Assembly: GCF_000189275.1 (NCBI RefSeq) | Contig: NZ_AEVT01000093.1 | Location: forward strand, 108,899-172,898 | Length of the DNA: 64,000 nt | Source of the DNA: Vibrio sinaloensis DSM 21326 | GTDB taxonomy: Bacteria > Pseudomonadota > Gammaproteobacteria > Enterobacterales > Vibrionaceae | Direction: 5' to 3' | Shown: positions 1 through 8,639 of the stretch, piece after piece | Position numbering within the stretch: position 1 is the first letter of the stretch | Layout: the number at the start of each line of letters is the position of its first letter | Made by a program: the position numbers and the translations under genes | Notes under the pieces: model-generated | What the model was told of the DNA's origin: nothing | Databases searched by the model: none | Seen by the model: only the letters and a program-made list of their open reading frames with translations

Positions 1-675
1 GGCAAAGTGCTTACTTTCTGGCGAACAGCAGCGGCCTCTGCGTTGGCGGCTGATTACTTAGCCAATAAAAATGCGTCTACCTTGCTGATATGTGGGACGG
101 GAAACCTGGCACCTTACATAGCATGGGCATACGCTGCCGTTAGGCCATTGGAAAAAGTACGCGTTTGGGGGCGCGATGTAAGCAAAGCGCGTGCAACGGT
201 GGATGCGATAATCTCGGGTCGTGAATTCCAATCTCTACCTGAGTCGGAGCGCTATCAAGTAGAGGTAGTAGAGAGTGTGGATGACACCCTACCGCATGTG
301 GATATGGTCAGTTGTGTTACGGGTGCAAGTGAGCCGCTATTTGATGGTGGGTGCCTAAATCCGGGCACACATGTTGATCTGATTGGTAATCATGACCAAG
401 ACAAAAGAGAGTGTGACTCTGCCTCTGTGTTACGTTCTTCGGTATTTGTCGATAGTCGCATTAATGTGTTGGCTGAAGCCGGTGATCTGTTGATACCGAT
501 TGCCAACGGTGAGTTCAGCCCGCAACAGATCCAAGCTGAACTTCCAGAGCTTTGCGCCAGTCAACACCAAGGTCGAAACTCAGAGCAACAAATCACCTTA
601 TACAAGTCAGTGGGCAGCGCGCTTGCAGATTTAGCTGCCGTGAGGTTCGTCCTCGATCAGCAGCAAACACAATAA
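1..675 (+). CDS. OCD/mu-crystallin family reductase, 5'-truncated by window edge
   Basis: The reading frame is open from base 1 and ends at a TAA, so the N-terminus lies outside the window; about 225 residues of a family usually 310-330 long are present. The segment RTAAASALAADYL followed by a Rossmann turn GTGNLAPYIAWAY and the strand VRVWGR is typical of the branch that reduces 1-pyrroline-2-carboxylate or 1-piperideine-2-carboxylate with NAD(P)H rather than true ornithine cyclodeaminase. It is followed 80 bases later by a DapA-family deaminase gene on the same strand, which fits a hydroxyproline or related imino-acid catabolic operon. The family is clear; the substrate is inferred from context. 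A lysine-ketoreductase-like role is the main alternative. Confidence 0.85.
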   Translation, partial: GKVLTFWRTAAASALAADYLANKNASTLLICGTGNLAPYIAWAYAAVRPLEKVRVWGRDVSKARATVDAIISGREFQSLPESERYQVEVVESVDDTLPHVDMVSCVTGASEPLFDGGCLNPGTHVDLIGNHDQDKRECDSASVLRSSVFVDSRINVLAEAGDLLIPIANGEFSPQQIQAELPELCASQHQGRNSEQQITLYKSVGSALADLAAVRFVLDQQQTQ

Positions 676-755
676 GTTATGGGATAGTCCCAAAGTCGGA
701 TCGTCGTTATGACGTCTATTAAAATTGCATACAATATACAAATGGAAGGTAAAGA

Positions 756-1670
756 ATGAAAGTAGATTGGAAAGGTGTGTACCCAGCGGTCAGTACTCAA
801 TTTCGCGCGGATCAAACGATCGATTTGGATGCGACCCAAACGGTAATCGATAATCAAATTAATGATGGGGTGAACGGCATCATCTGTTTGGGGACGGTTG
901 GCGAGAACTGCGCACTTTACCCAGATGAAAAGCGTCAAGTGCTTGCGGCGGCTCAGGAAGTGGTTGCAGGACGTGTGCCTCTGATTGCAGGTACGGCGGA
1001 GTCCATCACCTCTGCGTCTATCCAATATATGCAGGATGCGCACAAGATTGGCATCGATGGTTGTATGGTAATGCCTGCTATGGTGTACCGCACTTCTGAC
1101 AGTGAAACGGTTGATTACTACAAAACCTTGGCTGAGGCGACACCTGAGATGCCAATTATGATTTACAACAACCCAGTCTCTTACGGCGTGGATGTTAACT
1201 TAGACCTGATGGCTGAGCTGGCGGAGTGTCCAAGCATTGTGGCGGTGAAAGAATCAACCACAGATACCCGTCGTATCACTGAGCTGTACAACCGATTCGA
1301 TGATCGTTTCACCGTGTTTAGTGGTGTAGATGATATCGCTCTGGAATCTTTGATGCTTGGTGCAACTGGCTGGATCTCAGGCCTGACGAATGCGTTCCCA
1401 GCAGAGTCCGTTGCGATTTATAAGCTGGCAAGCCAAGGCCGTTATGCCGAAGCGCTAGAAATTTACCGCTGGTTCTTGCCATTACTTCGCCTCGACACGA
1501 TTCCGACTTTGGTGCAGTGCATCAAGCTTGCTGAGCAGGTGTGTGGTCGAGGAAGTGAGCAAGTGCGTGCACCGCGTCAAAACCTTAAGGGAGAGGAGCG
1601 TGCGCGTGTAATTGCTATGGTTGAACATGCCATCGCCACTCGTCCAGATTTAGCAAAATACAACTTATAA
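756..1670 (+). CDS. DapA-family lyase, probable 1-pyrroline-4-hydroxy-2-carboxylate deaminase
   Basis: The 304-residue TIM-barrel protein is of the dihydrodipicolinate synthase/N-acetylneuraminate lyase family. The family motif appears as GTVGEN (residues 46-51), the catalytic Tyr as Y137 in IYNNP, and the Schiff-base Lys as K165 in VAVKEST. The start WKGVYPAVSTQF resembles the Pseudomonas hydroxyproline-pathway deaminase rather than lysine-biosynthetic DapA. It follows an imino-acid reductase gene and precedes a PotABC-like importer, consistent with hydroxyproline catabolism: deamination of 1-pyrroline-4-hydroxy-2-carboxylate to 2-oxoglutarate semialdehyde. A GGAAGG ribosome binding site supports the ATG. 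The family is certain; the reaction is inferred. Confidence 0.85.
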   Translation: MKVDWKGVYPAVSTQFRADQTIDLDATQTVIDNQINDGVNGIICLGTVGENCALYPDEKRQVLAAAQEVVAGRVPLIAGTAESITSASIQYMQDAHKIGIDGCMVMPAMVYRTSDSETVDYYKTLAEATPEMPIMIYNNPVSYGVDVNLDLMAELAECPSIVAVKESTTDTRRITELYNRFDDRFTVFSGVDDIALESLMLGATGWISGLTNAFPAESVAIYKLASQGRYAEALEIYRWFLPLLRLDTIPTLVQCIKLAEQVCGRGSEQVRAPRQNLKGEERARVIAMVEHAIATRPDLAKYNL

Positions 1671-1802
1671 CAGCTTGAGCACAGAACTTAAGTAAGGGCA
1701 GGGGAAACTCTGCCTTCAATCCTTTTATGTAAACGGCTTATTAAGGCGTTAAGCTCTTTACCTAGCTGGATTGTTTGACCAATTTGTCGAAAGGGATAAT
1801 CA

Positions 1803-2924
1803 ATGACTACACAACAGGACTACGTCAGCTTTCAGCACGTGCAAAAAACCTATGACGGGGAGAACTTAGTGGTGAAGGACTTTAATCTGGATATCAAGCC
1901 AGGTGAGTTCGTGACCATGCTAGGGCCTTCTGGGTCCGGAAAAACGACCTGCTTAATGATGCTTGCTGGGTTTGAAACGGCCACGGGCGGTGAGATCTAT
2001 ATAGATGGAACACCTGTGAACAACTTAGCCCCTCACAAGCGCGATATTGGAATGGTCTTCCAAAATTACGCGCTGTTTCCTCATATGACCATCGCCGAAA
2101 ATTTAGCCTTTCCTCTGAAAGTTCGCAAAATGAGTGAACACTCTGTCGCCGAAAAAGTGGAAGCGGCATTGAAAATGGTGGAGTTAGAGCAGGTGGCAAA
2201 TCGGTATCCTAAGCAGCTATCCGGTGGCCAGCAGCAGCGGGTCGCTTTGGCGCGAGCCTTGGTGTTCGAGCCTAAGTTAGTGCTCATGGATGAACCTCTG
2301 GGAGCATTGGATAAACAACTACGTGAACAAATGCAGCTTGAAATTAAACACCTACACGAAAAGCTTGGTATCACTATCTTGTATGTCACCCATGATCAGG
2401 ATGAAGCGCTGACCATGTCGGATCGGATTGCGGTGTTCAATAATGGTGCGGTACAGCAGTTAGCGCCACCGACTGAGTTGTATGAGTCACCGAGTAATGC
2501 ATTTGTTGCCCAGTTCATCGGCGAGAACAACCAGTTGGTTGGTGCGGTGAGCCAGCTCTCTCACTCGGAGTGTGTGGTTAAGGTGGGGTCTCATCAAATT
2601 TTAGCGAAACCGGTCAGAGTCTCAGCGCTTGGCGAGCAAACTTTGCTGTCGATCAGGCCAGAAAAAATCACTGTCGAGCCAACGCCAGAGAGTGTTGATA
2701 ATCAAGTCACCGGCGTTTTAAAAGAACTGATTTATCACGGCGATCATCACCGCTTAGTGGTAGAGGTATCGGGCGTGGGAGAATTGGTGGTCAAGGTGAC
2801 TAACGACAGTCGTTCAAACCAAGCGTTTTCTCTGGGAGGATTGATCACTTTGGGTTGGCGCAGCGAAGATTGCCACGCACTGGACTGCCCTAAAGTGCAG
2901 CAACCTGAGGAGGAAGCCGCATGA
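1803..2924 (+). CDS. ABC transporter ATP-binding protein, PotA/polyamine-opine type
   Basis: The 373-residue ATPase has Walker A GPSGSGKT (41-48), Q-loop in VFQNYALFPH, signature LSGGQQQR (139-146), Walker B LVLMDEP (159-165) and switch His in YVTHDQDEA. The C-terminal third (about 240-365) looks like a TOBE domain, as in PotA/UgpC importers. The start has an AAAGGGA ribosome binding site. The stop overlaps the next gene's start (ATGA), so it is translationally coupled to the two permeases. With the upstream deaminase and reductase genes, the substrate is probably an amino or imino acid such as hydroxyproline; no binding protein is in the window, so this is unproven. Confidence 0.93.
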   Translation: MTTQQDYVSFQHVQKTYDGENLVVKDFNLDIKPGEFVTMLGPSGSGKTTCLMMLAGFETATGGEIYIDGTPVNNLAPHKRDIGMVFQNYALFPHMTIAENLAFPLKVRKMSEHSVAEKVEAALKMVELEQVANRYPKQLSGGQQQRVALARALVFEPKLVLMDEPLGALDKQLREQMQLEIKHLHEKLGITILYVTHDQDEALTMSDRIAVFNNGAVQQLAPPTELYESPSNAFVAQFIGENNQLVGAVSQLSHSECVVKVGSHQILAKPVRVSALGEQTLLSIRPEKITVEPTPESVDNQVTGVLKELIYHGDHHRLVVEVSGVGELVVKVTNDSRSNQAFSLGGLITLGWRSEDCHALDCPKVQQPEEEAA

Positions 2925-4201
2925 GTCGGGAACTCACAGAGTTATCATCGGTAAGTACGTTACAGAAAAAGCTCGCCAAGCCAAAAGGCGACCTTAAGTC
3001 ACGTTTGCAACGCGCAGAGCGACAGAAACAGATCCGCTCCATTTTGCTTATTCTTCCTTTGGTCTGCTTCATCTGTATCACGTTCGCTTTTCCTATCGTG
3101 GAAATGCTCTATCGCAGTGTTGACAATCATGCCGTGCCAAAGGGTTTTCCTAACACCGCACAAGCGATGGAGCAGTGGGATTATCAGCAATTACCTAGCC
3201 TCGCGATTCAGCAACAATTCATGGTAGAACTTCGCGACCGCTATAAAGATAAAACCCTGCCTAAGCTGGCCAATCGGCTCAATATCGAAGTGTCTGGGAT
3301 GCGTAGCCTAATGATGAAAACGGGTCGTAAGCTGGGTAAGTTGGAGCAATTACCAACCAGTGTGGAGCAGATACAAAAACTCGACAAGCGTTGGGCTAAA
3401 CCGCAGTATTGGGCGGCGGTTAAAACACTCAGTTCCCCTTATACGCTCAGCTACTATTTAGCCGCACTCGATATGCGCTATGACGATCAAGGCAATATCA
3501 GCCAACAACCTGAGACACGCCAAGTCTACGTGGATCTGTTTAGCAAAACCTTCGCCATGTCTCTGGCGATTACCTTAATTTGCCTCGTGATGGCCTACCC
3601 AGTGGCGTACTTGTTGGCCAATTTACCAGACAAGCAAGCGAACTTGTTGTTGATTGTGGTTTTGCTGCCATTTTGGACATCACTGTTAGTCAGGACAACG
3701 TCGTGGATTGTGCTGCTGCAAAACCAAGGAGTGATCAATGACCTATTGATCTGGTCTGGCGTAACCACCGAGAGGCTGGCAATGGTGCACAACACCTTTG
3801 GTACCATCATAGCCATGGTACATATCCTGTTGCCGTTCATGATATTGCCGCTTTACAGTGTGATGAAAGGGATCAGTCCGAGCTATTTCCGCGCAGCGCG
3901 TTCATTGGGGGCGACACCGTCGGTGGCTTTTATCAAGGTGTACATGCCGCTGACCCTTCCGGGGATTGGCGCAGGTGCATTGTTGACCTTCATTCTTTCC
4001 ATCGGCTTCTACATTACTCCTGCATTGGTCGGTGGCCGTAGCGGACAGATGATTTCGAATATGATCGCCTACCACATGCAAACCTCGCTCAATTGGGGGA
4101 TGGCTGCGGCACTCGGCGGTCTGTTGCTGGCCGTGGTATTAGCGCTGTTTTACCTGTTTAACCGTGTAGTGGGTATCAACAATATCAAGGTAGGAGGATA
4201 A
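2921..4201 (+). CDS. ABC transporter permease, PotB-like with long first periplasmic loop
   Basis: This inner-membrane permease of the spermidine/putrescine/opine class is 426 residues, longer than the usual roughly 285. The extra length lies between the first membrane helix (about 40-65) and the second (about 205-230), a hydrophilic stretch of about 130 residues presumably facing the periplasm. The EAA loop is visible around YFRAARSLGATPSVAFIKVY. It overlaps the ATPase gene by four bases and is followed two bases later by the second permease. The insert is seen in part of this family and may help dock the binding protein; that is inference. Confidence 0.92.
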   Translation: MSRELTELSSVSTLQKKLAKPKGDLKSRLQRAERQKQIRSILLILPLVCFICITFAFPIVEMLYRSVDNHAVPKGFPNTAQAMEQWDYQQLPSLAIQQQFMVELRDRYKDKTLPKLANRLNIEVSGMRSLMMKTGRKLGKLEQLPTSVEQIQKLDKRWAKPQYWAAVKTLSSPYTLSYYLAALDMRYDDQGNISQQPETRQVYVDLFSKTFAMSLAITLICLVMAYPVAYLLANLPDKQANLLLIVVLLPFWTSLLVRTTSWIVLLQNQGVINDLLIWSGVTTERLAMVHNTFGTIIAMVHILLPFMILPLYSVMKGISPSYFRAARSLGATPSVAFIKVYMPLTLPGIGAGALLTFILSIGFYITPALVGGRSGQMISNMIAYHMQTSLNWGMAAALGGLLLAVVLALFYLFNRVVGINNIKVGG

Positions 4202-4203
4202 CC

Positions 4204-5052
4204 ATGGCACTACCAAGTTACTGCAACAAGCGTGAGCGTTTGGGTTACTTCGTCTACCTAACGTTTTGTACCTTAGTGTTCCTATTTTTGATTGCTCCAA
4301 TCCTGATTATTGTACCGCTCTCATTTAATGCCACGCCTTATTTTACCTTTACCGAAGGCATGTTGAGCTTAGATCCCGAGGCGTATTCGATTCGTTGGTA
4401 CAGCGACATGTTTGCCAACAGCCAATGGATGAGCGCGTTAAAAAACAGTACGTTAATTGCCTTGTGTGCGACAGTGGTTGCTACCGTTCTCGGCACATTA
4501 GCAGCGATGGGCTTAGCAGCCAATAATGTGCCGTTTCGCAATACCATTATGGCGTTTCTTATCTCACCCATGATCGTGCCTGTGATCATCTCCGCGGCGG
4601 CGATGTACTTCTTTTACACCCGCTTGGATTTGTCGCAAACCTTTGTCGGTATTGTGCTTGCGCATGCTGCTCTAGGTACGCCATTTGTAGTAATTACCGT
4701 GACGGCGACCTTAAGTGGATTTGATCACAGCTTAGTGCGTGCCGCGTATAGCTTAGGTGCGAATCCGATTTACGCGTTTCGCCACGTTACATTTCCTTTG
4801 ATTCGACCAGGAATGATTTCAGGAGGCCTGTTTGCGTTTGGTACCTCATTTGATGAAGTGGTCGTCGCGCTGTTTATCACTGGGGTCGAGCAAAGAACGG
4901 TCCCAAGGCAGATGTGGTCGGGTATTCGTGAGCAGATCAGTCCGACGATTCTTGCCGTAGCCAGCTTGTTGATTCTGATGTCGGTTCTACTGTTGGTCAC
5001 TCTGGAGCTACTTCGTAGACGTAATGCTCGTATCAGGGGGATCAGCGAATAG
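4204..5052 (+). CDS. ABC transporter permease, PotC-like
   Basis: The 282-residue inner-membrane permease has about six predicted helices and an EAA loop around RAAYSLGANPIYAFRHVTFP. It lies directly after the PotB-like gene, with a strong AGGAGG ribosome binding site at the end of that gene, and is the last gene of the operon. It forms the heterodimeric channel with the preceding permease and is energised by the PotA-like ATPase. A terminator follows at about 5185-5218. Family and role are secure; substrate is unknown, with hydroxyproline or a related compound suggested by neighbours. Confidence 0.93.
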   Translation: MALPSYCNKRERLGYFVYLTFCTLVFLFLIAPILIIVPLSFNATPYFTFTEGMLSLDPEAYSIRWYSDMFANSQWMSALKNSTLIALCATVVATVLGTLAAMGLAANNVPFRNTIMAFLISPMIVPVIISAAAMYFFYTRLDLSQTFVGIVLAHAALGTPFVVITVTATLSGFDHSLVRAAYSLGANPIYAFRHVTFPLIRPGMISGGLFAFGTSFDEVVVALFITGVEQRTVPRQMWSGIREQISPTILAVASLLILMSVLLLVTLELLRRRNARIRGISE

Positions 5053-5184
5053 TTCATTTCCATTGGTGGGTAGGGTAAGACATGGGAAAGAAGAGTCTAT
5101 AGTCAGCAGAGTTGTTTGTTGGGCTCTACTTTCCCTACTGTCCAGGCATTGTAGGCTTCATCTCCGGGTCTTACTGTTTCCAGC

Positions 5185-5218
5185 GCGCTTTGTATGTCAT
5201 GTACAAGGCGCTTTTTTT
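5185..5218. terminator. Hairpin plus T-run between convergent genes
   Basis: GCGCTTTGTA and TACAAGGCGC form a 10-bp stem (one G-U) followed by seven T residues on the + strand. It sits just before the stop of the convergent SDR gene and ends the importer operon. Confidence 0.8.
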
Positions 5219-5924
5219 ACCAAGCTAAACGTTCACCGTCGTAGGTAATAAACTGTCCAGTGTCTTCGCGGGTTAACGATACCAACACCTTGAGCAGATC
5301 ATTGGCCACACGCTCTGGTGTGAACAATTTTCCTGCTGGGACATTGGTTTGAAAAGGTTTCGATAGCGCGGTGTCGGTTGTTCCTGGGTGTAGGGCAACC
5401 ACCACACTTTGCGGCATGACTCTAGACCACTCAATACTAATGCCTTTGATTGCCATATTCAGAGCCGCTTTTGAGGCTCGGTAGCTGTACCAACCACCGA
5501 GTTGATTATCACTAATGCTACCCACTTTGGCGGAAATGGTCGCAAGACAAGGGCGTACACTGCGTTTTAACACGGTTTGAAAATGTTTTGCTATCAGCAG
5601 GGTCGGCAGGCTATTAATGGCAACATTGTGGAGGAAAAACGCCGGATCAACCGAACTTAGGTTCTTTTCAGGCCCTTGACTCTCTGTGTGTAACATACCG
5701 ACACAGTTAATGATCCAATCAAGGTGGTCAAAGCGTTGCGCCAGCTCAGCGACGCTCGACTCTTGGCTAACGTCGAGCTTGTACCAAGTGACCTCGTCGT
5801 TTGTCGTCTGAGGGACGTGCCGGTTATAAGTCGCGAATACCTTGGTTGGCGTGGAACGCTGGGACAAAGCTGCGACAATGGCTTGGCCAATGCCGCCGTT
5901 GCCTCCGATCACTAAGATATTCAT
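5217..5924 (-). CDS. Short-chain dehydrogenase/reductase (SDR) family protein
   Basis: The 235-residue classical SDR has the cofactor turn GGNGGIGQA near the N-terminus, the structural INCVGML segment and an active-site pair in YSYRASKAALNMA (Tyr and Lys four apart). The C-terminal LHPGTTDTALSKPF resembles CsgA-like SDRs. Its ATG shares one base with the TAA of the upstream photolyase gene (TAATG), so the two are translated from one message. The substrate is unknown. SDR genes often lie beside FeS-type photolyase or cryptochrome genes, but no shared pathway is established here. Confidence 0.88.
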   Translation of the reverse strand: MNILVIGGNGGIGQAIVAALSQRSTPTKVFATYNRHVPQTTNDEVTWYKLDVSQESSVAELAQRFDHLDWIINCVGMLHTESQGPEKNLSSVDPAFFLHNVAINSLPTLLIAKHFQTVLKRSVRPCLATISAKVGSISDNQLGGWYSYRASKAALNMAIKGISIEWSRVMPQSVVVALHPGTTDTALSKPFQTNVPAGKLFTPERVANDLLKVLVSLTREDTGQFITYDGERLAW

Positions 5925-7471
5925 TACAACTCCTCAATACGTGCTAAGTTCTGCTCGGCTGTGGTTAAGATGGCGTCTTGCACGGCAGGCGCCATGCGAT
6001 CCCAATTTCGGTAAATCATGCCGATTCTTGGCAAGCGACCAATCGTGTTGCGGTTGCGGTGCATAAAGTGCCAGTAAAGGCTATTGAATGGGCACGATTG
6101 CGGCCCACTTTTCTGTTGAACTTTGTAAGCACATTGCTTGCAGTAATCGCTCATTCTGTTGATGTAGGCACCGCTAGCTGCATATGGCTTTGTCCCTACG
6201 ATGCCGCCATCGGCAAACAGAGCCATACCACGAGTGTTGGGCATTTCGACCCATTCAATCGCATCAATATAAATGCCGAGATACCATGCATCGACCTCGT
6301 CAGGATTGGCGCCAATTAATAAGGCAAAGTTGCCCGTGACCATTAAACGTTGGATATGGTGAGCGTAGGCATAATCCAACGATTGATTAACCGCATGTTT
6401 GATGCAATTCATCTTTGTATTGCCGTTCCAAAAATAGCCGGGTAGTGCTCTGGTCGCCGAGAAATGGTTCAAGGTTTGGTAATTTGGCATGTTGGCCCAA
6501 TAAACGGCGCGGATATACTCTCGCCAGCCAATGATTTGTCTGACAAAGCCTTCGATTTGGTCGAGAGAAATGCCTCCTTGCGAATGCTCAAAGCTCGCGA
6601 GTGCGGACTCTATCACTTCTTTTGGCGAAAGCAATTTACAGTTGAGAGCAAACGATATCCGACTGTGGTAGAGGCTCCAGTTGGCGGTATGATTGGCTGT
6701 CATCGCGTCTTGAAAAAAACCAAACTTAGGCAAACAGTGCTGGCAAAAATGGGCAAGGAGGTTTAGCGCTTGGCTTCGATTGAGCGGCCAGATGAGTGGA
6801 TTGGTGCTGTGGCCCATATTGTTGATGTTATGTCGCTTTAGCCGTGCTTGAATCGCCGAGACTTCGTTGGCAAACAGCAAAGGATTAGGAATGTCTGCCA
6901 AGTCTTGTTCTTTGAATGCGTTGCGGTTGTTGGCGTCTAAGTTCCATTTTCCTCCGACGGGTTTATCTCCTTCCATTAGTATGTTGAAGCGCTTACGCAT
7001 ACGACGATAAAAGTGCTCCATGAGAATATGCTTGCCTTGTGGAAAAGCGTCTTCAATCTCATCAAACGGGAACAAAAAATGTTCGCTATCGATTTGGGTA
7101 ATTTGAACGCGATCTAAATCCAGCTGTTGTAACTGCTGAGCAAGACGATACTCATCTGGTCGTTGATACTCAAAGGTAGTGATACTGTGTTGTTCGACCA
7201 GCGCGCAAATCAGGGTGTCGAGACTGGCAAAGTCACTGGTCTTGTCTAAGTCGAGATACTCGACTTGATGGCCATTGGTACGTAACTCATTTGCAAAGCT
7301 CTCCATAGCGGCGAAAAAGGCGCACTGCTTTTGCGCGTGGTGCTTAACGTACAGGGCTTCCTGATGAAGTTCGGCTATCACGTACAAAACCTCGTCGTTA
7401 CAGTGAGAGTACCACGAGTGCTGTGAGTTGAGTTGGTCACCTAAAACGAGACGAAGAGTCGTGTATGGCAT
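5924..7471 (-). CDS. FeS-BCP cryptochrome/photolyase family protein ((6-4)-type)
   Basis: The 515-residue protein belongs to the bacterial photolyase-related group that includes Agrobacterium PhrB, which repairs (6-4) photoproducts with FAD and carries a 4Fe-4S cluster. The start TTLRLVLGDQLN is typical of this group. Four candidate cluster cysteines are present: one in KMNCIKH, two in YCKQCAYK and one in GPQSCPF. The FAD-domain segment IDAIEWVEMPNTRGMALFAD is conserved. It probably acts in light-dependent DNA repair in the cytoplasm; a photosensory role cannot be excluded. It forms a two-gene operon with the downstream SDR gene. Confidence 0.93.
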   Translation of the reverse strand: MPYTTLRLVLGDQLNSQHSWYSHCNDEVLYVIAELHQEALYVKHHAQKQCAFFAAMESFANELRTNGHQVEYLDLDKTSDFASLDTLICALVEQHSITTFEYQRPDEYRLAQQLQQLDLDRVQITQIDSEHFLFPFDEIEDAFPQGKHILMEHFYRRMRKRFNILMEGDKPVGGKWNLDANNRNAFKEQDLADIPNPLLFANEVSAIQARLKRHNINNMGHSTNPLIWPLNRSQALNLLAHFCQHCLPKFGFFQDAMTANHTANWSLYHSRISFALNCKLLSPKEVIESALASFEHSQGGISLDQIEGFVRQIIGWREYIRAVYWANMPNYQTLNHFSATRALPGYFWNGNTKMNCIKHAVNQSLDYAYAHHIQRLMVTGNFALLIGANPDEVDAWYLGIYIDAIEWVEMPNTRGMALFADGGIVGTKPYAASGAYINRMSDYCKQCAYKVQQKSGPQSCPFNSLYWHFMHRNRNTIGRLPRIGMIYRNWDRMAPAVQDAILTTAEQNLARIEEL

Positions 7472-7561
7472 GAAAGAGTCCGGCGGTTTTTTTAATCAAT
7501 ACGCATGCCAACCAGTTTGCGATCATTTCGTCGGTAATAAATTGAAAGTGTTCGCGTTTTC

Positions 7562-8461
7562 CTACTTTCTCGCGTTTTGAAACTGATGACGAAACTGAGT
7601 CGGCGTCATCTCTTTTACCGTTTTGAAAAGGCGATTAAAGTTGGACAGATTCTGAAAACCTGTCTTCTCGGCGACAATGGCGACGGGCAAAGTGGAACTT
7701 GCCAATAGCTCGCAAGCCTTGCCGATTCTGAACTGTTTGAGGTGTTCAGAAAAGCTGACGCCATAATGCTTTTCGAACAATCGGTAGGCGGAGCTTTCGC
7801 TCATGTGCAGTTTCTTACTTAAGTCAGAGATGCGGATAACTTGAGCGTAGTTCTGCTCAATGTATTGGCTGGCCAATTGGACTTTTTGGTGCGCTTCCTG
7901 ATTGCCTGAAAGCTGACTGATACGATAAGGGGAGGCAGAAAGCCGCTGCGACTCGGTATCGCTCGCGAGCAGCAGTAGAACTTCCATGACTCTGATGGCC
8001 TGAAACGCGCGGTCGAGTTGGTCGATCTCTTTCAGTTTTGAAGCTACTTGCTGAGATACGCTCGGGCTGAACTTTACACCAAACGCGGAACTATCTAGCA
8101 GGCGCTTAATGTTGCGTGCTTCTGGTATGGTGGCTTGCAGCTTCTCAATCCATTGATGCTTGAGCCAGACAATGACTGAATGATGCGGTTTTTCTTCACT
8201 ACTGTGCATACGTCCGGTGATCATATGGGGCAGCCCAGGGCCATACAGCAACATCGTATTGTGGCCGATAGTTCCGACGGCATCGCCTGCGAAGTAGTTA
8301 CCATTGAAAACTTCGTCTGGATCTTGGTAAAGCACTAGCTCGTATTCGGTGTGGTAATGCCATGAGCAAGCAAATTCTTCCCTTTTAACTCGGCAGTGAT
8401 ACTCACGCACTATCCAGTCGTGGCTTGGCGTGTTCATTACATTTTCGATAAACGGCTTCAT
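7562..8461 (-). CDS. AraC-family transcriptional regulator with cupin N-terminus
   Basis: The 299-residue protein has a cupin-like N-terminal half (the WHYHTEYELVLY segment holds the usual metal or ligand-binding His and Glu) and a C-terminal pair of helix-turn-helix motifs from about residue 195, including KLHMSESSAYRLFEKHYGVS and VAEKTGFQNLSNFNRLFK. The start has an AAGGAG ribosome binding site. It is divergent from the MFS sugar-efflux gene at 8640, with a 178-bp shared promoter region, so it probably regulates that transporter. The inducer is unknown; sugar-responsive AraC proteins have this layout. Confidence 0.92.
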   Translation of the reverse strand: MKPFIENVMNTPSHDWIVREYHCRVKREEFACSWHYHTEYELVLYQDPDEVFNGNYFAGDAVGTIGHNTMLLYGPGLPHMITGRMHSSEEKPHHSVIVWLKHQWIEKLQATIPEARNIKRLLDSSAFGVKFSPSVSQQVASKLKEIDQLDRAFQAIRVMEVLLLLASDTESQRLSASPYRISQLSGNQEAHQKVQLASQYIEQNYAQVIRISDLSKKLHMSESSAYRLFEKHYGVSFSEHLKQFRIGKACELLASSTLPVAIVAEKTGFQNLSNFNRLFKTVKEMTPTQFRHQFQNARK

Positions 8462-8639
8462 TTAGTGCTCCTTGGTGTCGCACACAGGCTAGTGTAAGTG
8501 TTGCTTTTCTGTCAAAGAAGTTCGCTAAGTTGACGGATAAGTATTAGAGGTAGCTCGAATACTATCAATGGCGACGCATATCTTTGATTAGACTGTAGCT
8601 GCTCAAACCTACACACCTAACTCAAAGGAGCCCCTCAAA

